From Imbricaverruca yamaguchii (taxonomy: Eukaryota; Arthropoda; Thecostraca; Neoverrucidae), in the NCBI GenBank assembly GCA_034440575.1, contig JAOTOL010001640.1, positions 706,501 through 770,500 of the forward strand: a stretch of DNA of 64,000 nt, given 5' to 3'. The notes under the pieces were generated by a model. The model was not told the origin of the DNA. It was given only the letters and a program-made list of their open reading frames with translations, and did no database searches. Made by a program: the position numbers and the translations under genes. Shown piece after piece: positions 1 to 12,100 of this stretch (position 1 is the stretch's first letter; every line of letters starts with the position of its first letter).

Positions 1-3000
1 TCCGTCAGTTTATGAAGAACTTTTACGCTGTCTTTAACCGACAGTACACATAATCTGGTTGTCTATATGCCGGGAACACCTTGCAAACTATGCTACAAGA
101 ACGGACATAGCCTATGTTTGAGAGGAAAGGGTTTGCGAAGTAATTTTCAAATGCCACTTGAAAAAGGCCATTTGGAAGTTATTCCACATCGTGTGCTCTC
201 ATACGAAATGCAAGAGCCCCTCACCAAATAATCATCCTGAATTGGTTTGCAGCCTTGTATATTTTACCCTTTACCAAGCATTACACCAGTTCCATCACCG
301 ACATTAACCAACTACTAACAGAGCCGGTGCTGTGTTGGCTCCGGGTATTGAACACCCACAGTAGATGTGCCGACTGCTATGTGTAGTAGAGGCCTTCAAA
401 AGGTGGCGTCTCTCATCTATATCACGCCCGCTGTCCTCCTGAGGATGTTGGACAGAGGAGTCTTTGATTCTTATTTTGCAAACAGAGAAAAACCTGGATG
501 CGGATCATTGATCATTCACATTCATGTAACCCAAATGGAGAGTACGAATCCCTCATCCGATTGTTTTATTGTAGCGAGTTCTTAAATTGTAGCGAGATCT
601 CTGAGTTGGTGCATGTAGGAGGCAATGACGCCTTTTTCAACATTGATCGGCACGAGTCAACCTGTGTCACCCATGAAGGCCTCTAGTGCGTCGTGACAGG
701 ACCCTGCCTAAGAGCTTGCACCTAGACGACAAATAATGAAGTACTGAGTCGCGCGAACCAACACCAAGATGTAGCGCTCTTGTGCTGATTCATAGCAATT
801 AGTTGTCTGCGGTTGCCGTAGTCTCCGACTTGGAATGCTTTAGTTAGTACTCGATAGCGTTTTGCTCTAGGTACTCACCGTAAACGGTATCGCTAGTAGT
901 GACTTTTAATAGATCCATATTAATGCGTGCTCGTCTATCATCCACAGGCCGAAGCCCGCCAAGTAAGTCCCTCCGCGATGCTGTGGTGTGCTGTACGCGC
1001 TCCCTGTCGACGCCGGCTCATGAGCTCAGACCCGCTCTTATGTGCACCTCTCTCTCTTTCCATCAATGCTGTTTTTCTCCGGCCCTGCGCGTGAAAACAA
1101 ACATTCCCGGCGGCGGTGAGTGTGGGTACGGCGGCGGCCGCCCACTGTTCGGTTCCGCGTGCTTTAAACCTTACGATCGGCCGCCGGGCCGCCGCCGCCG
1201 ACGGTTTGTTTTCACGCCGCAGGACTCACAGTCGAGGCTCTTCGTTTTCAGCTGTTGTGTTTCCAGCAGATGTTTTCAGCTGTCATCTGCGGTGCCGTGC
1301 AATGTGCATGCCGCTGACCTCTCACACAGTCCGCGTGCCGTTCAACAGCCGCCGGCGGACGGTCGCCGCCGGCGGCCGGGCCGCGCGACTCGGGTCAGCT
1401 CGGGTCAGACCGCGGCGTGGTTTTCCGGCGGGCGACCGCCTGTGCACCGTCACGACTACAGTGGCGACGGCGTGTTTGTGCGCTACGCTCGGCTGCTCAG
1501 TGCTAACCGCGTCCGGTGCGCCCCCGGCGCCGGCGCTCTCCGTGTCTGACGCTTGTGCCGGCCGGCGCGGTCGGTCGTGCCGCCACGGGTCGCGGTCCGC
1601 GCCGCCACGGGTCGCGGAACGCGCCGCCGTGCCGGCTCCGGCTGTGTTCGAGCCGCGGCCGGCCCCCGCCGACAACTCTTGAGCACGTTGACTGATCGCT
1701 GCCGTGCCTACTGCCGTAGGGGGTCCAGGCTGTCGTCGGGTGTTGAGAGGTATCGCTGGGGCCCTGCGGCTTCGGGCTGTCACCTAGATCTGGCTTACAC
1801 GCGTCCGAATATATCTCCGAACTGAACCGAACAGGCACCTTTACCCTCTTTAAATTGAGCTTGTAATTGTGCTCAGCTTATGTACTATTGTCCACATAAC
1901 CAGAAAAGCGTTTCGAGTCCCTAGACGTCCAAATGGTCATGGCCTCGTGACTCCTTCATCTGGATCCGCCTCTGTCCACTTCTGTGTATATATACTGCAT
2001 GGGGCTCGGTGGCGAAGTGTTGTCCACAATGATAAGGGCATCAGCGTCCTCTGGCATTTCAATAGTGGTATGGCGTACATTACGTACACAGATTACAGTC
2101 AAGGGCACAACAAGCTGACAAGCTTTAAAAAAACAGTTGTATAAATGTACTGGTGTCATATGCGTCGACCCAAGGTCCTAAAGGATCCCAATGTAGAAAA
2201 AGGAAACGTTATTTCTATCATGTATCTTGAAAAAGTCCTCGAGGAACTAGTAACTGTGGCTACACTGGAAATTCGCACTTGGATTTGCACACAAAACTCA
2301 TATATGTGGGAACACGCTTGAGCTACTTTACTTGACGCACTGCGATGTAACAATTGCTGCCGTTTATACCTTTTCTCCTGCAAAAGCATGCTGCTGTCTC
2401 TTGTAGTAGTTCGTACTTCAGCGCTTCCGAAGGTTTCCGAGTTAACCATCATAAGCTTCGCAGACACACGTCGTAACGGAAGGAATAGCCAGCTTAACAC
2501 CAGGACTAGCCTTCGAACTAGTTGGGGTAGCATTACGTTTATTGGTGCAGCTCCGGGATTCCAGCTTCTAGGTACCTAGACTCAGGGAGTGGGGTAGCAG
2601 GTTTCGCTGCTTCAGTGTCAGGTCTTGTTGGATCAAGACATCCAAGGTTGGAATTTTGGCCTTGACCTTTTTTTGGTGAGAATCCAGAACATTGTCCCGT
2701 GCCAAGAAATTTTTCTCTTTTTTCTCGTAGAAAGAGTGAATTGTGCTGTTCATGATAATCGCAAACTTATTATCCTTTGAATAAATCTAACTCATTATAA
2801 AGTACAAAAAGGTGTTTCTGATGGCAAAAAAGATCCTCTCCGTACTGCATGACCGCAAAATTCACCTCCAAATCCCAGATCCAACACAGATCCAGCCCCA
2901 CTTGATTCACATGTGCAGTTTTGTCCCGGTTCACAAATCTGCTCAGTAGCCGCCTGTGTAGGTCTGAGCCGCCGTACAGTGGTGTATTACGGCACAGTCT

Positions 3001-3352
3001 ACCGCTCTTCGTTGGCCGCCGGGAGGGGGGCCCACGAGGACCAGGCGAGACCACTGATCTGTCGGCCACTGGCCAACCAGCGGCCATCGTCGGGGATAGG
3101 CGGCAGCCGCTGTATGAGGCCATGCTAGCCAGCTGTAGATGATTCATTTGCCATCAGTTCTGGAAATTAAATTGATACCCCAAACAGTCGGCTAATAGCT
3201 AATGTGTATTGGGTGGCTTTCACGAAGTTAACTGCAGATAAAATGGCAGAAATTAGAATTGGATCAAGTCGTGTAAGCAACGAGCAGGCCTCTGAAAAGC
3301 ATGCATTGTCTGATTTTCCGCACCACGTGTAACTTGTTTGGCAACGTTTCAG
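1..3352. other. Upstream or first-intron DNA, no gene recognised
   Basis: No exon with family similarity could be placed here on either strand. The stretch at about 1085-1700 is very GC- and CpG-rich and open in several frames on both strands, which reflects composition rather than coding. It could be a promoter-proximal region of the troponin T gene, whose initiator exon was not found, but no TATA box, initiator or typical troponin T start was identified. The rest is ordinary mixed-composition DNA. Confidence 0.5.
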
Positions 3353-3386
3353 GCCGGAGGAGACGAAGGAAGAAAACATCTTCACG
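3353..3386 (+). CDS. TnT: Troponin T candidate N-terminal exon
   Basis: A 34-nt exon lies between a tttcag acceptor and a gtaagt donor and would read [11 protein letters not shown]. This resembles the acidic hypervariable N-terminal region of arthropod troponin T (a VEETREE-like stretch) and ends in phase 0, as the next exon requires. The hypervariable region aligns poorly between species, so this assignment is tentative. It starts in mid-codon, so at least one more coding exon must lie upstream. Confidence 0.45.
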
Positions 3387-6300
3387 GTAAGTTGCTTTCA
3401 GTGCTCTCTTCTCTATCGCGATCATCAATGTACATTGAAATTGCACAATGCGTTTGAACGGTCCGACGGTTGCATTTGTCGGTCAAAACTTCCTCACCTA
3501 TAGTAGAAGTTAAGTATTTGGTGACAGTTGCAAGTTACATTTGCTGATGATACTACTGACTACTAGTGAGACAAAGCGGAGCGAACCATCAAGGCACACT
3601 GTCAGTAAATTAGAAGTTTCCATGTTTCAACAACTGCACCTAGTCGTGCATAAAACAGCCCCTATATACGGAATCTTCCACTAATCATTGTGCCCATAAA
3701 AATTTAAAATGCACCATATGAAGCATTGATCAATAAAATTTCCATTACCGAATGCTAAAAATACACCGAAGTTACAGTGCTCGGCGCTGTGTTCCTGTGC
3801 TCCTGTGTGACAGCTGTCTTCGGTGTGGTGGTGTCCTGTATGGCGGCTAGTTGTGTTCAGTGGGCTCATGTGTGACAGTTGTGCTCAGTATGCTCCTGTG
3901 TGACGGTTGTGTTCGGTGTGGTGGTGTCCTGTATGGCGGCTAGTTGTGTTCAGTGGGCTCATGTGTGACAGTTGTGCTCAGTATACTCCTGTGTGGCGGT
4001 TGTGTTCGGTGTGGTAGTGTCCTGTATGGCGGCTAGTTGTGTTCAATGGGCTCATGTGTGACAGTTGTGCTCAGTATGTTCCTGTGTGGCGGTTGTGTTC
4101 GGTGTGGTAGTGTCCTGTATGGCGGCTAGTTGTGTTCAGTGGGCTCATGTGTGACAGTTGTGCTCAGTATGCTCCTGTGTGACGGATGTTCTCGGTGTGT
4201 CCTCTTGCGTCCGTTGGACGTGTTCAGTGTGTTGGGGTCCTGTATGGCGGTTGATTGTGCTCATTGTGCTTACGTGTGACAGTTTCCTCAGTGTGCTTCT
4301 GTGTGAAGGTTGGACGTGTTCAGTGTGCTCCTGTGTGACGGCAGGATGTGCTCAGTGTGCTTATGTGTGACAGTTGTGCTCAGTATTCCCCTATGCGGCT
4401 GTTGGACGTGTTCAGTGTGCTGGAGTCCTGTATGGCGGTTGGTTGTGTTCAGTGTGCTCATGTGTGACAGCTGTGCTCAGTATGCTCCTGTGTGACGGTT
4501 GTGTTCGGTGTGGTGGTGTCCTGTATGGCGGCTAGTTGTGTTCAGTGGGCTCATGTGTGACAGTTGTGCTCAGTATGCTCCTGTGTGACGGTTGTGTTCG
4601 GTGTGGTGGTGTCCTGTATGGCGGCTAGTTGTGTTCAGTGGGCTCATGTGTGACAGTTGTGCTCAGTATGCTCCTGTGTGGCGGTTGTGTTCGGTGTGGT
4701 AGTGTTGTATGGCGGCTATTGTGTTCAATGGGCTCATGTGTGACAGTTGTGCTCAGTATGTTCCTGTGTGGCGGTTGTGTTCGGTGTGGTGGTGTCCTGT
4801 ATGGCGGCTAGTTGTGTTCAGTGGGCTCATGTGTGACAGTTGTGCTCAGTATGCTCCTGTGTGACGGATGTTCTCGGTGTGTCCTCTTGCGTCCGTTGGA
4901 CGTGTTCAGTGTGTTGGGGTCCTGTATGGCGGTTGATTGTGCTCATTGTGCTTACGTGTGACAGTTTCCTCAGTGTGCTTCTGTGTGAAGGTTGGACGTG
5001 TTCAGTGTGCTCCTGTGTGACGGCAGGATGTGCTCAGTGTGCTTATGTGTGACAGTTGTGCTCAGTGTGCCCCTATGCGGCTGTTGGACGTGTTCAGTGT
5101 GCTGGAGTCCTGTATGGCGGTTGGATGTGTTCAGTGTGCTCCAGTGTGATGGTTGGCTGTGTTCAGTGTGCTCCAGTGTGATGGTTGGTTGTGTTCAGTG
5201 TGCTCCAGTGTGATGGTTGGTTGTGTTCAGTGTGCTCCAGTGTGATGGTTGGTTGTGTTCAGTGTGCTCCAGTGTGATGGTTGGTTGTGTTCAGTGTGCT
5301 CCAGTGTGATGGTTGGTTGTGTTCAGTGTGCTCCAGTGTGATGGTTGGTTGTGTTCAGTGTGCCCCAGTGTGATGGTTGGTTGTGTTCAGTGTGCTCCAG
5401 TGTGATGGTTGGTTGTGTTCAGTGTGCTCCAGTGTGATGGTTGGCTGTGTTCAGTGTGCTCCAGTGTGATGGTTGGCTGTGTTCAGTGTGCTCCAGTGTG
5501 ATGGTTTTATGTGTTAGTGTGAGTGTGATGGTTGTGTGTTCAGTGTGCTCCAGTGTGATGGTTGGCTGTGTTCAGTGTGCTCCAGTGTGATGGTTGGTTG
5601 TGTTCAGTGTGCTCCAGTGTGATGGTTGGTTGTGTTCAGTGTGCTCCAGTGTGATGGTTGGCTGTGTTCAGTGTGCTCCAGTGTGATGGTTGGTTGTGTT
5701 CAGTGTGCTCCAGTGTGATGGTTGGTTGTGTTCAGTGTGCTCCAGTGTGATGGTTGGCTGTGTTCAGTGTGCTCCAGTGTGATGGTTGGCTGTGTTCAGT
5801 GTGCTCCAGTGTGATGGTTGGCTGTGTTCAGTGTGCTCCAGTGTGATGGTTGGTTGTGTTCAGTGTGCTCCAGTGTGATGGTTGGCTGTGTTCAGTGTGC
5901 TCCATGTGATGGTTGGCTGTGTTCAGTGTGCTCCAGTGTGATGGTTGGCTGTGTTCAGTGTGCTCCAGTGTGATGGTTGGCTGTGTTCTTGTATGTGCTC
6001 CAGTGTGATGGTTGGTTGTGTTCAGTGTGCTCCAGTGTGATGGTTGGCTGTGTTCAGTGTGCTCCAGTGTGATGGTTGGTTGTGTTCAGTGTGCTCCAGT
6101 GTGATGGTTGGTTGTGTTCAGTGTGCTCCAGTGTGATGGTTGGCTGTGTTAGTGTGTCCAGGTGATGGTTGGTTGTGTTGTGTGTTGTGCCAGTGTGATG
6201 GTTGTTGTTGTGTGCTCCAGTGTGATGGTTGGCTGTGTTAGTGTGCTCCAGTGTGATGGTTGGCTGTGTTAGTGTGCTCCAGTGTGATGGTTGGGTTATG

Positions 6301-9110
6301 TTGGTGTGTTCAGTGTGCTCCAGTGTGATGGTTGGTTGTGTTCAGTGTGCTCCAGTGTGATGGTTGGTTGTGTTCAGTGTGCTCCAGTGTGATGGTTGGT
6401 TGTGTTCAGTGTGCTCCAGTGTGATGGTTGGCTGTGTTCAGTGTGCTCCAGTGTGATGGTTGGTTGTGTTCAGTGTGCTCCAGTGTGATGGTTGGTTGTG
6501 TTCAGTGTGCTCCAGTGTGATGGTTGGCTGTGTTCAGTGTGCTCCAGTGTGATGGTTGGCTGTGTTCAGTGTGCTCCAGTGTGATGGTTGGTTGTGTTCA
6601 GTGTGCTCCAGTGTGATGGTTGGTTGTGTTCAGTGTGCTCCAGTGTGATGGTTGGCTGTGTTCAGTGTGCTCCAGTGTGATGGTTGGTTGTGTTCAGTGT
6701 GCTCCAGTGTGATGGTTGACTGTGTTCAGTGTGCTCCAGTGTGATGGTTGGCTGTGTTCAGTGTGCTCCAGTGTGATGGTTGGTTGTGTTCAGTGTGCTC
6801 CAGTGTGATGGTTGGCTGTGTTCAGTGTGCTCCAGTGTGATGGTTGGCTGTGTTCAGTGTGCTCCAGTGTGATGGTTGGCTGTGTTCAGTGTGCTCCAGT
6901 GTGATGGTTGGCTGTGTTCAGTGTGCTCCAGTGTGATGGTTGGTTGTGTTCAGTGTGCTCCAGTGTGATGGTTGGCTGTGTTCAGTGTGCTCCAGTGTGA
7001 TGGTTGACTGTGTTCAGTGTGCTCCAGTGTGATGGTTGGCTGTGTTCAGTGTGCTCCAGTGTGATGGTTGGTTGTGTTCTGCAGCACCGGCCCCAGGTTA
7101 CCACCTCTGAGCTCGACGAACAGCTCAAGGAGTACATCGCCGAATGGCGCAAACAGCGCGCAAAGGAGGAGGAGGAGCTCAAGAATCTGCGTGCCAAGCA
7201 GGCCAAGAGGAAGGTAAGGTTCGAGCTTGGAACATCAAGGCCAGTGCACTGGTGGTGAAGGGAGGGCTATCTTTTAAAAATACGTTACTCTCGTTTATAA
7301 TGTTCCACTGGTTCTGTGGAAATTGTCTGACAGTGGTACACGAGCATGGTAGATGAACAAATTACTACAGCTGCAGTATTTTCTAACATAAGTTTCATTC
7401 ATGTTTTACACGTTGTCTAGAGAGGTCATATATATATAGGCTTGTGAGGCGGTTGTCCTATCAAATTCGCAGCTGCCTTACCACTTTTGGATTGGCTTAG
7501 GAAAAGCAACCCAGCGACATTTGAACAATGCAATCAGGGTCGCAATCCTTTGGCTCCGTTCTTGTCCGTTTCAAAGCCATCCACATATCCAGGTCTGCAC
7601 ACCAGCTGCCTTTCGCTGGAATCACCCCATCGCCCTGATATTGGGGGTACATTTATGGCCACGTCGGGTCGCGCCCGCAGCGCGTGCGTCATGCATGCGT
7701 CACCGCTCTGGTGTGGTCCGAAAGGCCGACCAGCCAAATTCCACCTGTCAGATCGCATGCGGCGCCAAGTCTGCGCAACGTCTCGTGACGTCACACGGTC
7801 CGGGTCATTTCCGTCCATCAGGTTCTGCGCGCCGAAGAGGACAAGAGACTGGCGGCCGCCAAGAAGGTCGAGGATGAGCGTCGTCTGCGCGAGGAGCAGG
7901 AGAAGAAGCAGATGGAGCTCGAGGAGAAGCGCAAGCGGATGGAGGAAGCCGAGAAGAAGCGCAAGCTGTTGGAACAGGCGTCCGGCGCCACCGCCGGAGG
8001 TCGCATCAAGATCAGCCGCAGCGAAGAGCCGGTGAGGCCGACGACTCAGAGGCTCAGTCACGTGCTGGTGTAAAATGGCAATGAGGCCCTTTAGTCGATC
8101 GGGCTGATCTGATCTCGCTAAGCTTCTGCAATTTGCAAGGGCTGACCTAGCCGGTCGCAAGCCGTGACAGCCATAGTCAGTTGACAGGGAGTGGTCGACC
8201 TCTGCTGGTGGGTGTGCCACTGCTGAGAGGCTGACTGCCGTTGCAGGTGTCCGGCAGCACTGAAAAGGTGGTCAAGACCAAGGAGCAGCTGATCGAGGAG
8301 AAGAAGCTGGCCATGAGCATCCGTATCCACAAGCTCAAGACTGAGGTCAGTAGCCACGGTCCCCAGCTGGTCTGCGGTCCCGGATCCCTCTCACCAGCTG
8401 GTCTGAGATCCTTGCGGTCCCTCTCACAGGTGGTCTGATCCTTGCGGATCCTTGCGATCCCTCTCACCAGCTGTCCTGAGGTTTAACTCCCTCTCAACAG
8501 CTATCCTGAGATTGAAGCTCCTCCCAATGGCTGTACTGTGGGGCGAGCAGCCTAGAGGCAAGGTGTCTGTCTTCCAACCGTAAAGTTGTGGGTTCGAGTC
8601 CCACCTGGCACTGCTTTTCGCCCGCAACTAATCGGCGTGAGAGATGGGCCCTGACATTCCTTTCAATTGCTGTCCACACCGCCCTGATGTTGATGTCCCT
8701 CTGTCGGTGGTCCAGTTGTAGCCGGCCACTCCTCAGTCGTGCACGTGTCTGCTCCGGAGTGCACCCCTGGCCCTTGGCCAAAGCCCCTCTGGATCCGCTC
8801 GACTCGTGTCACGTGTGGCGCAGGGAATGGGTCTGGAGACCCTGAAGAAGAAGGCGGACGAACTGTGGGTCCAGCTGGTGAAGTTGGAGACCGAGAAATA
8901 CGACCTGGAGGAGCGCCAGAAGCGGCAGGACTATGACGTGAGTCGGTTTCTCCGGCTCTGTCCATCAGCCGGTCCCTGCTGTACCGTGTGATGGTGCCTC
9001 AGCTATTATATTCACATCAACTGTCCATTTCATGTGAAATGCTCTCGCCTGCTTCCGGTTTGAAGAGAGGACGCTCTCTCTCGATCTCGCTCGCTCTTTA
9101 TGGATATATA

Positions 9111-9179
<69 letters not shown>

Positions 9180-12100
9180 GCATATATGTATGTATGTATA
9201 TGGATATATGTTTGTATATATATATATATACATATATATATATGTATATGGATATATGTAAGTATATATATACATATATGTCTATATATAGCAATGCATG
9301 CGTAACATGTGATTCTTAATTTCAGGTAAATGTGATCAAGGCTGTGGTTAGAACCTTTTCGAATGCACTCATTGACACAATCACCTTACAATTAATAAAC
9401 AAAATCTGGATATGTAAGTTCGCGAATTTATTCAACGAGCGGACATAGCTTGTATGCATCAGATTGAACAAAAAGGCTTCCAAAGAATGAATAGCAAATA
9501 TCAAAGCGGTTGATTCCACTCCCACAAAACCGCCGTTCTCATCGCGTGACTTGTGTAAGATGAACTCCGTCTCAGTGGCTGGCCCGGTGTGGTCAGGTCA
9601 GTGTGACCTAGTGTGACACGATGTCCCCGTCCGGACGCTGATCGCGCCCGGAGGCTGTACGTCGACCGCGGGTCTGGCCGCAACACGTCCCAGTGCTGAC
9701 ACAAGACCAGTCGGCCGCTGGCGGCACGTGCCGGGCTGGTGTAGGTAAAGGTGCCGGCGGGTCTCTCCTGTAGCCGCTGACTCGTCCTCTGACGAATAGT
9801 GTAGCTAGTGGTTGGCACTGACGTAGTCATCTCTCCGCCGAATAGTGTAGCTAGTGGTCGGCACTGACGTGGTCATCTCTCCGCCGAATCGGCTGGTGGG
9901 ATGCTGACAGTAGGCATACTGGCGCGTTGGCAGCTTAGTAGGGGTGGACTTGACACGACCCGAAGCGATGGCGGGTCGACTGGTGTCGTGTTGGCCGCCT
10001 GCAGCATCCAACACCATCAGTGTCCTAGCCAGCAGCTAGAAGGAGCACAGTCGGCCGTCCCAGCCCGATCAGGCACTGATGACATGTAGCTACGATAGCC
10101 GTCCGCTCGTGAAAGTTGCCCTACTGATAGTTTCGGCGGTAGTTCGTTATACTACGCACGTGTTTTTGTCTGTTTCGGCTCGCTGAAATATTGTAGTTGC
10201 GGGCATTGGTAGCGAACGTGGCGGTGGCCACTCCGTAGAATGTCGTACCTCTGCCGTGGAGTTCAGGCACCTCCGTGCATGGTAATGTGTAGTCGATGTG
10301 TAGTAGGCTGAGACAGTATCCTCACCGTGGAGTTCAAATCTCTCCCTGTATGACAAAGTGTAGCCAAGGCACATATTTAGGCAGTGCCCTCACTGTGAAG
10401 TTCAGGCGCATCCATGTATGCAAGGTACACGTGGACCATGGAGCCGAAAATGCATGCATCCGTGGACGAGTACGATGCTGGATCAGCAAGGCCCCCGATC
10501 TGCGCTGCCACTTACACGTCTCACGTATATAACGATCAGATTGAGACTTGTGTTCTGGAATACTATCGACTGTAGCACGCTGTCCTTTAGTCAGTTTTAC
10601 CATAGACCAGCTTCTGAGCTTGTGAGCGCGTGGGCCGCTGCTGAAGAGAACCCTCGCTGCACGGTGACAGTGTGTACTGTGCCCGTGCTATGTGGAGCAC
10701 TCCTGCAGACTACGTGGATGCACTTGGTCGATACTCGATAAGACAGGTATTTTAAATTCGTGTTCATCTCATTCACTTTATCGAAGTTGCTGCGGTCCTC
10801 TCCGGTTATGTTCAGTTCACTTACTCGATATGCTTCTTTGTAGCTCAAAGAGCTCAGAGAGAGGCAAAAGCAGCAGCTGCGGCATAAGGCTCTTAAGAAA
10901 GGACTCGACCCCGAGTGAGTTGCAGGCTAAGACTGTTTCTCAGCACGACTGATGTGATGCAACGTGTTTGGTTAAAAAAGCCACAGTACATACATAAGCG
11001 AAATGGTTGTCCCTCTCTAGCGCTCTTGCCCTTCCTCCCCACCCTCTGCCCACTGAAGAGCTTTTCCGAGCCCACCACCGGTGTATACACCCACCTCCCG
11101 CACGCCGCAGCCAGCCCACACAGGTGCCCAGCGCCGGCGGATTGGACTAAGCCCGGACGAACGCATGGGATAGACGCAGCATGAGCAAGGAGCACCGAAC
11201 CACCAGGAGCTGCAGAGTTCCCTGGAGGCATCCTGGCCAACCGACGGCGAATACATGCAGCTCGTGTGTGTAGGACTCCCGTTGGTGTAGAGCCGCAATA
11301 GTGCGCCCTAGTTGCGCTTGAGCCTGCTCCAGGCAGCTCCAGCATGTTGGTGTCATTATTTATAGTTATTATTTCGCTCGCCATGGAATGTTCCCACCTG
11401 TATTTTTCACCAAATAGAAACACTCTCATTGGCTTGCTTTTAAAGCACGCGGAAGGCGCAACTGATTGACAACCGGAACATTCACCTGTCGTGCTTACCG
11501 AAACATTGCCGGCATTTCCAACTGCAATTCTGGCTTACCGCCAGCATCTCACTGACAACGTGGAAACGTTCGGCAATCGTTGCGCCGTCCGCACCCACCA
11601 GTCCCCCGTAGTCCCGCCTGTCGAGGGCACTCGCATGCACCGGCACGTGCCTGACTGCACCGTGTTTCCGTCGGTGGTAGCTGAAAGAGCTGAAGGAGCG
11701 GCAGAAGATGCAGCTTCGCCACAAGGCCGTGCGCCTCGGCCTGGAGCCCGAGTAAGTGGTCGGCCGGCGGACCGCCCCCCCCCTCCCCCGGGCGGTGCTC
11801 ATCTGCCGCCGTGCCTGTTCTGGCCGTGTGCACACTCGTGCGAGTACTACACGTGTTGGACAGCCTGGAGCCGATTACCCCGTCTGAAATGTTTTCATGT
11901 CGTTTCGCCGCTATGCGATTTCAAGCCGCCGGGGAAGTCTTGTTTACTCCTCTTCGGACTGAGGGCGTTGCCACCACTGGGGTCCCTGGGTCCGGATCCC
12001 ACCCGGGTGAAGAGACGGCCACGGCCGTACTCCTCTGACATGGCAATCGTCCCCGCGCCCCTGGGGTTGGACCCAACTGGAAACCGAAGGCGGTGGCGCC

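Larger units (their letters stand above)
3387..7084 (+). other. Troponin T intron filled by TG-rich minisatellites
   Basis: If the exon at 3353 is real, this is one intron of 3.7 kb. About 3.3 kb of it (3780-7080) is tandem repeat. It ends in a tctgcag acceptor formed at the edge of the last repeat copy. Confidence 0.6.

Noticed and set aside
899..1838. Overlapping long frames on both strands (up to 216 codons)
   Set aside because: The block is extremely GC-rich, which removes stop codons in all frames. The translations are Arg/Pro/Ala-rich with no recognisable domain or splice sites.
3243..3272. Possible troponin T start exon (ATGGCAGAAATTAG... before gtaagc)
   Set aside because: The peptide MAEIRIGSSR is unlike troponin T N-termini, and the implied intron to 3353 would be only about 80 nt.
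4158..5213. Cys/Val-rich small frames
   Set aside because: They are by-products of the TG-rich satellite; identical peptides recur because of the 682-bp duplication.
8965..9319. Tyr/Ile-rich frames on both strands
   Set aside because: Translation of a TA microsatellite.
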